Source of the DNA: CAYWBW01 sp964456745 | GTDB taxonomy: Bacteria > Patescibacteriota > Gracilibacteria > GCA-2401425 > JAJOLG01 | NCBI GenBank assembly: GCA_964456745.1 | Contig: CAYWBW010000001.1 | Location: forward strand, 62,001-126,000 | Direction of reading: 5' to 3' | DNA: 64,000 nucleotides | Part shown: positions 11,472-22,196 of the stretch, one piece after another | How positions within the stretch are numbered: position 1 is the stretch's first letter | Layout: each line of letters opens with the position of its first letter | Made by a program: the position numbers and the translations under genes | Notes under the pieces: generated by a model | What the model was told of the DNA's origin: nothing | The model's database searches: none | Seen by the model: the letters and a program-made list of their open reading frames with translations, nothing else

Positions 11472-11627
11472 TTATTTCAAAATTTTCAGTATTTTAGAAA
11501 TATTTCAAATAATTATTTTAGAGTATTTTTTTCAAATATATTTTTCTTTTAATTCAACAATAACATAGATCTCATTTAAATAAGTTTGTACTGATTCTTT
11601 TGCCTGGCTTTTGTTATTTTTTTTCAT
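11472..11627 (-). CDS. Small 51-aa protein of the palindrome module
   Basis: MKKNNKSQAKESVQTYLNEI begins a 51-codon frame, basic and helical, with two TGA-encoded glycines. It does not resemble anything I know. The support is positional: its ATG lies 6 bp from the perfect palindrome at 11634-11657 and it is divergent from the XRE regulator. The size and layout would fit a toxin-antitoxin or regulator-peptide pair. It could still be a chance frame. Confidence 0.35.
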
Positions 11628-11633
11628 TAAAAG

Positions 11634-11657
11634 TTATAACTTATATATAAGTTATAA
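11634..11657. promoter_or_regulatory. Perfect 24-bp palindrome, probable operator
   Basis: TTATAACTTATA is followed immediately by its exact reverse complement. It lies between the small minus-strand gene (start 11627) and the XRE gene (start 11735), a good binding site for the dimeric XRE protein. Confidence 0.65.
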
Positions 11658-11734
11658 AAGTATAAAAATCAATACTTGTCTTGTTATTTCATAATTAAAT
11701 TAATAAAATTGCTAATTGATTTATAAGATAATAA

Positions 11735-11998
11735 ATGATAGCAAATTTTTTAAAACAACTTCGTAAGAAAAAAAAGATGACTCTTAGTGATCTTGATAAA
11801 AAAATCAAATATTGAATTTGAAATATTTCAAATTATGAAAATTGAAAAATTAAACCTGAAAATAGGACCATTCTAATGATTTTAACTAAATGATACTGAA
11901 TGAATTCTGATTCGGCATGGGATTTAATTCATGAATGGAGAACAAAAGAATTAGATCAAATGATTATTTCTCAAAAAAATGATTCATATAATAATTAA
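11735..11998 (+). CDS. XRE-family transcriptional regulator
   Basis: 87 aa with one Cro/CI-type helix-turn-helix: FLKQLRKKKKMTLSDLDKKI, then the recognition helix in IGNISNYENGKIKPENRTIL. The 30-residue C-terminus is short (SAWDLIHEWRTKELDQM), so oligomerisation must rely on it or on the HTH. It is divergent from the 51-aa gene, with the perfect palindrome between them as the likely operator. Confidence 0.75.
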
Positions 11999-12066
11999 TT
12001 AATTTTTTTAATATTTTTTTAACACTGCTTGAATATAATTCATGTCTAATTAATTATTATATTTTT

Positions 12067-12747
12067 TTGTCCATTGAATTAGTTGCTTCGCAGTTTGAAT
12101 CAAAAAAATTTTCTCCAAGGGAAAAAATTGTTAATTCGTGAATTGAGTATTTGGATGATATAGAGCTTTTATCAGTTATATTTTGAACTTGATATAAAAA
12201 TATGAATGTTAGGAGTTTGTCACAATACTTACTAAATAATTTTTGAATGAAATGAGTTTTTCAATTTAGATCTTTGAAAGATATTCAAGAGTCAACTGGT
12301 TTGCCATTTGTTAAATCATGCTTACTGCTTGCAATATGAGAATTTATCAAACGAATTACAAATAATGATAATTCAAAAATAAAATCCCCTGAGCAGCTTT
12401 ATGCTTATATAAAAGATAATTATAAAAAAACTAATTTTGAAAAACTTATAATTGTTTGTTTGGACAATCAGAGGAGGGTACTTTATTCTTGAGCTATAGC
12501 ACAATGAGAATCAAATACTTTAAGAGTGTCTTTGTCTTCGATTTTTCATCATCCATTTCGTTTAAATTCTAAGAATTTTTATCTTATTCATAATCATCCA
12601 AATTGAGTTTCAAAAGCATCAGAAGATGATATTTGTTTTAGTTTAAAATTAAAGAAAGAATGTGATAAATATTGAATTTTGTTTGATGATCATATAATCA
12701 TATGAAATGATGGATTTTATAGTTTTTCACTAAATTGAATTATATAA
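12067..12747 (+). CDS. radC: RadC/YeeS family JAB1-MPN protein
   Basis: 226 aa. The N-terminal part is the UPF0758/RadC helical region (SPREKIVNSGIEYLDDIELLS), with a degenerate helix-hairpin-helix (IQESTGLPFVKSCLLL). The C-terminal domain has the JAMM-type zinc site, LIHNHPNGVSKASEDD, i.e. HNHP-G-S-x-S-x-D, with the upstream LIIVCLDNQRRVL strand. RadC proteins are DNA-associated but of unsettled function. A TTG start at 12067 is chosen because no ATG or GTG precedes the conserved region. The promoter gap upstream is only 68 bp. Confidence 0.85.
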
Positions 12748-12828
12748 TAGTTTATTGATTTTATTGTTATTGCATATATAGTTACTTATGGATGAAAAAA
12801 TAGGGATGAATAATTAAATTTTTATTTA

Positions 12829-14016
12829 ATGGAAAACCTGCTTGTGAGTCTTTTTGTTGTTTTTATATTTATAACTTTCATACCTTTAATTGCGAGGCTT
12901 ATCAAGGCCCCTGTGATAGTGATAGAAATCGTTTTTTGAATAATACTTTGAAAATCATTTTTAAATATTATACCATTAGACAATGAAATAATTCAATTTT
13001 TCAGAGAATTTTGACTCATATATTTGATGTTTCTTTGAGGTTTGGAAATTTGTTTTGTGAGTATAAAAAAGTATTTTAAACAAACAGTGGCAATTGCATT
13101 TTTTTCTTTAATCATTCCTTTTTTGACTTGAGTTTGACTATGATATTATTCATGAATTCATCCTTTGATTTTGTGAACCATTCTTTCAACCACTTCTCTC
13201 TGATTGGTTTTTTCATTAGTTAAAGAGTTTGAATTAGATAAAAAACTTGCAAACATTGTTTTATGATCAGTGGTTTTGGTAGATATCTTTAGCATGTTTA
13301 TTCTTGCTTTTAGTTTAACATATATTGGTTGAAATCTTAGAATTAATTTTATTTATTCACTTCTTGCAGTTTTAACTTTGTTTTTCATTCCTTATTTTGC
13401 AAGTAAGCTGCAGTATCAAAAATTTATTTGATCTTTTCTTACAAGAAAAATACGTTGAGATATGGAGGTACGATTTTCTTTTGCTTTGATTTTTATTTTA
13501 ACTGCCGTTTCTTGAATATTATGATTTCATGCAATTATGGGAGCTTTTATTGCATGACTTATTGTAACGCAAATAAGAGTTCCATGAGAACATCTCGAAA
13601 GAAGATTGGAAAGTTTTGGTTATTGATTTTTCATTCCGCTTTTCTTTATTTTCACTTGAGCAAGTGTAGATTTGTTTTCAATATTTTCAAATTTTACAAA
13701 TTTATTTTTATTAGCATTACTTGTTTTGTTATGAATCATATCAAAGATAATATGAACATTTACAATTTCTCGTATTTTTTGATTTAAAATTAAAGAATCA
13801 ATCATGATCTGACTATTGCATTCGACAAGATTGAGTCTTATTATAGCTATGGCTCAGGCTTGTGTTGATAGTTGAATAATTAATAACAACCTGTTTTCAA
13901 TGTTTGTATTGTTGGCTTTAATTTCTTCTATTTTATGACCAACTTTGTGAAAGTTTTTTGTTGAAAAGAAAACTTTGAGCTGGAGGTTGAATATTGAAAG
14001 GCATTCTATGTTTTAA
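12829..14016 (+). CDS. Cation:proton antiporter, CPA2/KefB type
   Basis: 395 aa with about twelve transmembrane helices. Typical segments are PLIARLIKAPVIVIEIVFGI at the first two helices, IYLMFLGGLEI (the L-FL-GLE signature) and PLILGTILSTTSLGLVFSLV, with GLIVTQIRVPGEH near the core helix. No TrkA-N (NAD-binding) domain follows, so this is the membrane unit alone. It probably exchanges Na+ or K+ for H+. The 3' end overlaps the convergent RNase gene by 4 bp (14013-14016). Confidence 0.85.
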
Positions 14017-15380
14017 GTCTCAATCACTTTCCCAAATTCAGCAATTTCTGTATCAATTCACAAGGCTCATATTTTTTCTTGCATAACTCATATTGCATCT
14101 GTTTCTCAGTGTACAAGGATTACTTTCGAAGGTTTTTTTATTTTTCAAAGCCATTCCAGAAGCTCATCTTCATCTGCATGACCAGAGAATGAATTTAATT
14201 TTTCTACATTTGCTTTTACTTTATATGGTTGTCCGAATATTTTTACAATTGGATTTTTTTCAACAAGCCTTCTTCAAAGCGTGTTTTGAGCCATGTATCA
14301 TACAATTAGAATTGTATTGTTATGATTTTCAATATTATTTATTACATGATGTCTAATTCTTCAAGCTTCAATCATTCATGATGCAGAAATAATTACACAT
14401 GGCATATTTAAGAAGTTTAATGCTTTTGATTCTTCAACAGATTTTGTATAAACAATTTGAGAATTTTGAAAAGGAATAGATTTTTCATATCTTTCTTGCA
14501 TTTCTTGATTATAACACTGTGTGTGTTTTTTAAATACATCAGTAACTCTTATTGCCATAGGAGAATCAACATAAATTGAAATAGGAGAAATTTCTTTTTT
14601 TACAAATGCTTCTTCAAGGTAATATAAAATCTCCTGTGTTCTTTCTACGGCAAATGAAGGGATTATTACTTTTCATCACTGGCTAGCAGTTTTGTTAATT
14701 ACACCAACAAGTGATTTCCTGTTTAATGATACTGGTTCGTGTTTTCTTCATCAGTAAGTGCTTTCCATTATTATATAATCTGCATCAGGAGTTTCGGCAT
14801 TTAGTAGCATTGGAACATTTTTTCTTCAAAGATCTCATGTAAATAAAAGTGTTTTTCAATTATATTCCATAAAAATCATTGCAGCTCAAAGTATATGACC
14901 AGCTCAAAAAAACTTAATTTTAACATCTCATACTTTAAATTCTTCATGTACATGGTATTCTTTTAATAATTTTAATGTTGGGAAAACATCTTCCATAGTA
15001 TATATAGGCTCTGATTCAGATAATCATTTAAGTTCTTTATGTCTTTTGAAAAAGTCAAAGTCACTTTCTTGAATGTGTGCGCTATCTTTTAGCATAATAT
15101 CAAGAAGGTCTTTTGTGGCAATTGTACAATATATTGGTCATTCATATCAGTCTTTTACAGCTTTTGGAAGCAGTCAGCTGTGATCAATATGAGCATGAGA
15201 AAGCACGATTGCATCTAAGCTTGTTACATCAAATCAAAATTCTCTATTTTTTCTCATTGAGTCTGTTCTTTTTCATTGAAACATTCAGCAATCTAAAAGA
15301 ATTTTCTTCCCTCAAACTTCTATTAAATGTTTTGATCAAGTTACTTCTTGAGCTGCTCAGTATGATGTGATTTTAAACAT
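14013..15380 (-). CDS. Beta-CASP metallo-beta-lactamase RNase (CPSF73/YSH1-like)
   Basis: 455 aa. The metallo-beta-lactamase fold is shown by ITSYGAAQEVTGSKHLIEV, LDCGMFQGKR and the zinc motif SHAHIDHSGLLP (HxHxDH), then FGAGHILGAAM and FTGDLGR. The beta-CASP region has IIPSFAVERTQEILYYL, and motifs B and C appear in CVIISASGMIEAGRI and NSFSGHADEDEL. These proteins are RNA endonucleases or 5'-3' exonucleases. The C-terminus is short, as in the bacterial YSH1-like group. Several glycines of the motifs are TGA. The ATG at 15380 is followed at once by the fold. Confidence 0.9.
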
Positions 15381-15575
15381 AATTTATAATTATTTATATT
15401 GATAATTTTATACTAGTGATAAAAATTAATATTGAAAGCAATGATAATATAAAGATTAAATTTTTTAATATTTGATTAGAGTGTGTTAATTTCTTGATAA
15501 ATTTTGGATTTAGTATAAATTATAAAAGGCATAGTTATTTATAATATATCTTACTTTTAAAATAATATTTTGTTT

Positions 15576-16077
15576 ATGATAGGAGCAGAAAAAAAGTATG
15601 AAAAAGTTGAAAAGTTTGAATTTTTAAGTATTGAATTTAAAGATAGATTATTTTCCATACTTTGTTTTGTTATTCCTCAATTGATGCAAAAAGAGCTTCA
15701 TAGTCAAATGAGTTATACTATGTTCTAAGTTGTGTGAAAAAAAACATAGGGAGCAATTATTACGTGAACCAAACTTGTTGTTATTTGAATTTTTATCAAA
15801 ATTTACCTCAGATGATAAATTGATAGATATTGTTTTTACATCAATTCAACATGCTGAAAAATATTATTCTATTTGTGATAGAAGCATAGCATCAGATCTT
15901 ATGCATAATTTAAAATTGTGAAGAGATATTGATAAAAAAAATCTTGATAAACTTGTTTCAATTGTTAACATGATTTTTAGAGTATCAAGATATTCTGCTG
16001 AAGATTTGGCTCGTTTTCGTAACAATAAAAAGCAATGAGGTTTTTTGAGATTTAATGCTATTGCTATGGGGATTTAA
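15576..16077 (+). pseudogene. Unrecognised small gene interrupted by a +1 frameshift
   Basis: An ATG at 15576 opens a 50-codon frame (MIGAEKKYEKVEKFEFLSIE, ending SYTMF) that stops at 15726. From about 15724 the next frame continues without a stop to 16077, with protein-like composition (SKLCEKKHREQLLREPNLLL and later RVSRYSAEDLARFRNNKK). Skipping one base near TATGTTCTAAG joins them into one ~165-aa helical protein. It is either a recent frameshift or two tiny overlapping genes, since TTG at 15730 could start the second. No family recognised. Confidence 0.45.
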
Positions 16078-16100
16078 TTTTATTTTTTTTAATTTAAAAG

Positions 16101-16195
16101 TTATTTACAAAAATTATAAAAATTCCAAAAATTAAAAATTAATACACCAAAACTTAATTTGTTATTTTATTTACAACGCATTAAAAAAAAGAATC
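16101..16195 (+). repeat. Dispersed AT-rich repeat, copy 1
   Basis: Starts TTATTTACAAAAATTATAAA and contains AATACACCAAAAC, then ATTTACAACGCATTAAAA. Its left half occurs inverted at 23747-23796, its right half in the same orientation at 38935-38980. The following CCCCCCCC-TTTTTTTTTT tract is unusual. It fills the 209-bp gap before the next gene. Confidence 0.6.
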
Positions 16196-16286
16196 CCCCC
16201 CCTTTTTTTTTTAATGTTAGTATTAAATACAATTGTCTAAATATATAAATCTTTACTTTCCTTAATATCTTCTTAAAATTCAGTCA

Positions 16287-18797
16287 ATGGAATACCTAAA
16301 AATTTTTCTGGCATTATTAATTGTAATTACTGTTTCTATATTTATATTATGGAGATATAGGAGATATAGAGATGCTAAAAGATGTCTAGAAATGGTATTT
16401 CTTAAACTCTCTTTCCCGATAAAAGATTCAAAAGATGATAAGGAAAAAGAGGCAGAATCTGTTTGAGGTCAAACAGTAACTCATAAAGATGTTTTAGATG
16501 TGATGGAACATTTTTTTGAATCTATGTATTCAATTTATGATTGAGATTTAATAAATAAAGTTATTTGAGAAGATTTTTTTTCTGTTGAAATGGCAATCGT
16601 AGATAAGGAATTACATTTTTATACAGTGATACCCCGTCATTTAAAAATACTTTTTGAAAAACAAGTTTCTGCATTTTATCCTGATGTTTTTATTGATGAA
16701 GAGCATGGTTATAGTATTTTTGAAGAGTGATCTTTTACAGCATCAAGGGTTTATGTTTTTTGAGCTGATAATCATCAACCTATAAAAACATATGATCGCA
16801 TGTGATCAGATCCTGTAAATACTGTGATCAATGCAATGAGTAAGATGGAAGAAAATGAGTGAGCAGTTGTACAGGTAGTTTTAAGGCCAACTGGAGATTG
16901 ATGGCAAAAAAAATGAAGAGATAAAGCAAAAGACATATTAGAATGAAAAGATTGAAAGGATAAGTGATTTTTTCATTATATCAATCCATTAACTTATTTA
17001 GGATTTATCGCAAAAGCATTAATTTCAGATTGAGAAATGCCTACAGATGACAATGATTCTTGAAGAACAAGTCAGGTAACTGAGGAGATAGTAAAAGTAA
17101 TGGAAGAAAAAAATACTCATATATGATTTGAATCTGTTGTAAGAATTATTACATCAGCTCCTACACAGGAAAAAGCTGACACTCAGAGAGATATAATCGC
17201 TTCTGCTTTTTCTCAATATTGAGAACCTGATATAAATTCATTTTCTAAATTAATGAGATATTCTCATGATCAAGCTGTATATAATTATATTGCAAGGAAT
17301 TTAGATATTGATTGGCTTGCTTATGCTTGAACATCTAAGTATTGGAAAATATTTAGAAGACCTATGATAATGACTCCAAAAGAAATTACATCAGTTATTC
17401 ATTATCCTAATATTAAATACAACAGATCTGTAGTAATAAAGTGGCAAGAGTTTAAGATTGCACCTGCTCCAAGTAATTTACCAAATGAATGAGTGCTTTT
17501 ATGAATAAATTCATTTAGATGAACAGAAAGAGAAATAAAGATTAAGAAAAATGATAGAATGAGACATTTTTATCTTATTTGAAAATCTGGTACCTGAAAA
17601 TCTTCATTGCTTGAAACAATGATAAAACAAGATTTTGAAAACTGAGATTGAGTGTGCGTGGTTGATCCTCACTGAGATTTGATTGAGGCTGTTTTGCCAC
17701 ATGTTCCAAGACATAGAGCAGATGATGTTATTGTTTTTGATCCATGAGATCTTGAGCGTCCAATGTGACTTAATATTTTAGAAGCTTATTGAGAAGATGA
17801 AAAAGAGTTTGTTGCACAAGAAACATTGGCAATTTTTATAAAACTTTTCTGAGAAGAAATCATGTGACCGAGGCTGCAGCATTATTTTAGAAATGGTGTT
17901 TTGACACTTATGGCTGATGATAAAGAATGAGCTTCGCTTATAGATATTCCAAGACTTTTTACAGATGATGTTTACATGAAACATAAGTCAGACAAGGTAA
18001 CAAATCCAGAAGTAAGATCGTTTTGGGATAATGAAATGGCAAAAACTGGTCAGAGAGAAAAAGAAGAAATGATACCGTATTTTTCATCCAAATTCTGACC
18101 ATTTAAAACTAATGCACAAATAAGAAATATAATCGGGCAAACAAAGTCTTGATTTAATTTTAGAAGAGTTATGGATGATAAGAAAATACTTTTAGTAAAT
18201 CTTTCAAAGGGTAAACTTTGAGATCTTAATTCTAAACTTCTTTGAATGGTAATAGTTGCAAAAATTCAAATGGCTGCAATGAGCAGGGTTGATATTCCAG
18301 AAGCTGACAGGAGCGATTTTTATCTTTATGTAGATGAGTTTCAAAACTTTGTGACAGATTCATTTGCAAGTATTTTATCAGAGGCAAGAAAATATCGCTT
18401 GGGGCTCATTATTGCACATCAATACATTTCTCAAATTACAAAAATGAATGTATGAGGAAAATGATCTCAGGAAGATACAACAATTAGAGATGCAGTATTT
18501 TGAAATGTGTGATCGATGATGTGTTTTAAAATTTGAGCAGCAGATTGAGAGACAATGGCAAAAGAATTTCAACCAGTTTTTTCTGAACAAGATCTTATAA
18601 ATATTGCAAATTATAATGCTTACATAAAGCTCAATATTGACAACACAACATCAAGAGGTTTTTCCATGAAAACAATTTATGATAAATCTTGAGCAGATTA
18701 TGATGCAGCAAATGCCTATAAACAACTTTCACGTCTTAAACATGCAAGAGAGAGGAGTTTTGTTGAGCAAGAGATTATGAGGAGGATATCTGGGTAA
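16287..18797 (+). CDS. VirD4/TraD-like type IV secretion coupling ATPase
   Basis: 836 aa. One membrane anchor near the N-terminus (LKIFLALLIVITVSIFILWR) precedes a ~400-residue region of the kind seen in CPR proteins annotated 'type IV secretory pathway VirD4 component' (it contains INPLTYLGFIAKAL). The ATPase core follows: Walker A GKSGTGKSSLLETM (~432), VVDPHGDLIEAVLPHV, Walker B FYLYVDEFQNF (~681), and IIAHQYISQITKMN. The last Gly of the Walker A is TGA. Such hexameric ATPases deliver DNA or protein to a secretion channel. No other T4SS gene is seen in the window, so the partner system, if any, lies elsewhere. Confidence 0.85.
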
Positions 18798-18844
18798 GAT
18801 ATGATAATTTAAAAGTTTTAATTTATAATAATTTGGAAAAAGTG

Positions 18845-19981
18845 TTATTTAAATTTAATTAATATTTGTTTTAAATAATTCTCCAATTTTTTTGCAGAAA
18901 GCTTAATTAGTGTTTTTTTATCTTCATTTCAAATAGCAAGATCAAAATCATAGGTTACATAATACATTCAGTAAAGCATATATGTAGCAATAAAAACTGA
19001 TACTATTCCCTCAATTCAAGGAATAAAAACAGTTAACATTAATAAATACATCATTGTTACATGCATTAAAAGATTGTCATAAGCAACTGGGGTGTATGAT
19101 GTTTTTCTACTTAAAATAAAGGATGCATCTTCAAATATTTGTGACAGTAAAGCTGTAAGTCTGTGATGAGGAATAAGGTCAGTATTTCATATGTGTACAA
19201 TATTTTTATAAAATTGCTCATTTATTTCCACTAATTTTCTATTATTTTCATGATTTGATTTGTGATAAATATTTAAAAAATCGGAAAGCCATTTTGATAT
19301 TCAAATTTTTCAGGCTTGAATTTTCATTGCATGTTTTACATAAAATCTAAATGAACTTAGTTTTCAATGCATTTTAAACATAACCTCTTCAAGTTCTCTA
19401 TATTTTCAATAAGTGACTCAGATTTTTTGACTTAATATAATTCATAAAGCAAAACCGATAATTGTAAATAATATTCATAAATTTCTTGTTGAAAACCACA
19501 TATTAATACTCTCTAGGTACCATATAAATAATTTTAAAAATATAAAAAGTAAAACTACTGGAGTAACTTTTTCAAAAATAGTATTTTTAAATTTAAAAAC
19601 ATCCATTATTTTAGAATATCTAAGTAGTTTAAGAATTCTAAGTAGTTTTAAAAGTCTAATGATTCTTATTACTCTTATGCTTCATGAGTATGCCATTCAT
19701 AAAAAAAATGGTAAAATTGATATTAAATCAATAATATTAAAAAATTTAAATGGAAATTTAATTCTATTAGTTGATGAGTAGAATCTTAAAATATTTTCTA
19801 TTGAAAAACAGATGGTAATAAAAAATTCAATATTAAATAAGGCATTAGAGTAAGATTCAGCAATATCAATATAATTATATTCAATAAAAACTATTGAAAC
19901 TGATGCAAAAATCAAAAAAACAAGAAAAAAGTAAACAAATCTTGCAATGAATCATTTTGGATGCTCGAAAAAATTCCAAAT
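18845..19981 (-). CDS. Voltage-sensor domain protein with bestrophin-like C-terminal membrane region
   Basis: About 379 aa. The N-terminus is a four-helix voltage sensor of ion channels: FFEHPKGFIARFVYFFLVFL, an acidic S2 (NALFNIEFFITICFSIENIL), IIDLISILPFFL (S3) and an S4 with Arg/Lys every third residue (SIRVIRIIRLLKLLRILKLL). No channel pore follows: no TVGYG-like filter. Instead come two pairs of helices (LGILFTIIGFALGIILSQKI, then LMHVTMMYLLMLTVFIPGIE) with IFEDASFILSRKTSY, which recall bestrophin-like proteins. The start is uncertain: the frame opens after a stop at 19988, and an ATT at 19981 or a small indel (an ATG lies just upstream in another frame) is needed. Confidence 0.6.
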
Positions 19982-20051
19982 TTCTTTTTAATATTCATAT
20001 AATATATTTTAAGAGATAATAAATGTATAGTCAAGTTTTCAGAATTCCTTC

Positions 20052-20080
20052 TTGCATTTACGGCTTATTTGTGCTATAAT
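20052..20080 (+). promoter_or_regulatory. Sigma-70-like promoter with extended -10
   Basis: TTGCAT (20052) and TGC-TATAAT (20072-20080) are separated by 17 bp, the best match to consensus in the window. The gene downstream starts at 20133. Confidence 0.65.
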
Positions 20081-20132
20081 TAATAGAAATATTTATTTAA
20101 TTATATAATTAAAATCTTAATTTTTTTTCAAA

Positions 20133-21977
20133 ATGGAAGTAGAAGCTATAGATCGCTATGCACAGGAAATTGTAGATCATTCACAAGATCAGTATAGAGT
20201 TGGTATTGATGAAAAAAAAATTCCTAAAGATGCTGTTCAATATTGAAATAGTTTAAAGGATTATTATAGATTAATTTTAAAGAAAAAACCTGATAATGAA
20301 GTTATCAAAGCTCATGTTGGTAAGATTGAGGGAATTATTAAAAAAAAGAATCTTCATGTGGAAGATGCCAAGGAGACTAGGATACAGGATACGTTATCGG
20401 CAATAAATGAAGTTAAAATATTATTATGAAAATTGCAAGATAGTTGAATGACTAGGCAGTTTGAAAAAACTAAGTATGTAAATTTAAACCATACTGACAG
20501 AACAGCTGTTGATAATACTAAGTGAGATCCTTGATCATTAAGCATGTTGCAAGTAGGTCTTGTTTTGTATTGAGGTTTATCATTTTTGTGATGAGCAGCA
20601 AATTTAGTGGCTTGAAATATTGAAGTAGGTGCAAAGGGTATTATTAAAGCCTATGTTACAGGTAAAATATTTTCAACACAAATGTATTGACTTGATATCC
20701 CACTTCCTCCTGAATGAAGTGCAGCAAGAAAAATAATAGATATGAAAGGTGCAGATCCTAATGATGAAGAGACACTTCTGTGAAAATGGTATAATCTTTT
20801 AATATCACCAGCAGACGAGTGAATTGAGTCAAAGCAAAATCAAAGAGCTGAGTTTTTAGTTAATCATTTGAATTGGGATCTTGTTTATTCTTGAGTGATA
20901 TTGGATAAAATTAAATATATGACTAAAGATAATTTATCTGAAAATTTATCTGATATTTTAGTGAATGAAGATAAAACTTATCAGAAATCTCCAAATAGAT
21001 TATCTAATGATGAAATAATAACTTTACTAAAAATAGTTTTTTTAGAATCATGAGTTAATTCTAAAACAGAGTTTGCAGAAACATTTTCTTATTTATCTAG
21101 AAGATATAATAAAAGTCTATGGCTAAATGCTGCGGAGCATACTGGAAAGGAGTGAGTTGATGCCTCTGGGGTTAAGCATAAAGGTAAAGATGAGATGGGG
21201 GGGCTTAGTGCCTCTATTCCTGAAGCTGCTCCTGAAGCTGCTGCTGAGTCATTTAAAGATGAATCTCTCGTTGCTCCTACAGAAGTTGAAAATTCTATAA
21301 TTACTGATATTCCTGAGTTTAAAGACGTTTGACCTCAATTGAGAATGTCTGACATGCCTAGAAGTCAAAATAAAGCACCAGAAGCAGCTGAAATTACTTG
21401 GGAAAATTTTAATTTTGATAGATATAAAGCGGTAATTGCTTCCATGCAATCTAGCGGGCCAAATAAATATTTAGATGATAATGTTAAGATTTGAATAAAA
21501 AATAAAGAATCTCCAGAAAAATGGGCTTTTTGAAAATATCAATTTACGATTGCAACTTTGAGAACTTTGGATGTAAATACAATTAAATTTACTGAAAATG
21601 TAAATCCAAATAAATACAACCATGAACTTGAAAAGAATATTATTAATTTTAGACAATGAAAGTTTTTTACTGATACTCAGCAAGAACAAGCCATGGAGGA
21701 ATATACCAAGCGTAATTTTATTCTACTTGGCAGAATGTGAGTATTTAAAGATATTGAAAAAAGTTGATATACAATTGAACAGGTTTTAGCTGCTGCACAT
21801 TTTGCATGAGTTGATAAAATATTAGATGCATGAAAAATACAGTTAACTGATAAAAAAGGTGGTGACATTAAAGATAAGCTTAAAACAACTGTAAAGAAAT
21901 TTATTGGTGATTTTGCAAAAACTTGGAAAGCTACGCCTGCAATTATATATCCAAAAAAGGTTGAAAAAAATACCTAG
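20133..21977 (+). CDS. Large protein with possible lysozyme-like C-terminal domain
   Basis: 614 aa. Residues 1-130 are charged and helical. Around residues 145-180 lies a weak hydrophobic stretch (LQVGLVLYGGLSFLGGAANL). The middle is low-complexity (AAPEAAPEAAAESF-like, near residues 365-375). The C-terminal 200 residues carry SPEKWAFGKYQFTIATLRTL, which fits the E-S-x..x-x-F/Y-G-x-Y-Q-F-x-x-x-T-L pattern of lysozyme-like murein hydrolases. The same core, SFGRYQF, occurs in the gene at 53596. No signal peptide is seen, so export would need another route. It is next to the VirD4-like gene on the same strand, with one minus-strand gene between. A role as a T4SS cell-wall hydrolase or effector is possible but unproven. 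Confidence 0.5.
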
Positions 21978-22196
21978 CATCAATTTATTTTTTATTTTTT
22001 TGAATAAATTGCTAGTTATTCATATGTAAAGTGTTCAATATATATTATTTGATAATATTGATGAATCATTGTTTTAATTTAAGCTTACAAAATAATCTTT
22101 ATTCTTTATAATAATTAATAAAACAAACAACTTTCATCTTGCAATTAAAAAACTGATTAATAAAATTATAATCCATTCTTTAACTTGAAATATAAT

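Noticed and set aside
16194..16212. C8-T10 homopolymer pair as a possible phase-variable switch
   Set aside because: It lies in an intergenic repeat 75 bp from the next start with no clear promoter across it; a sequencing artefact or repeat end is more likely.
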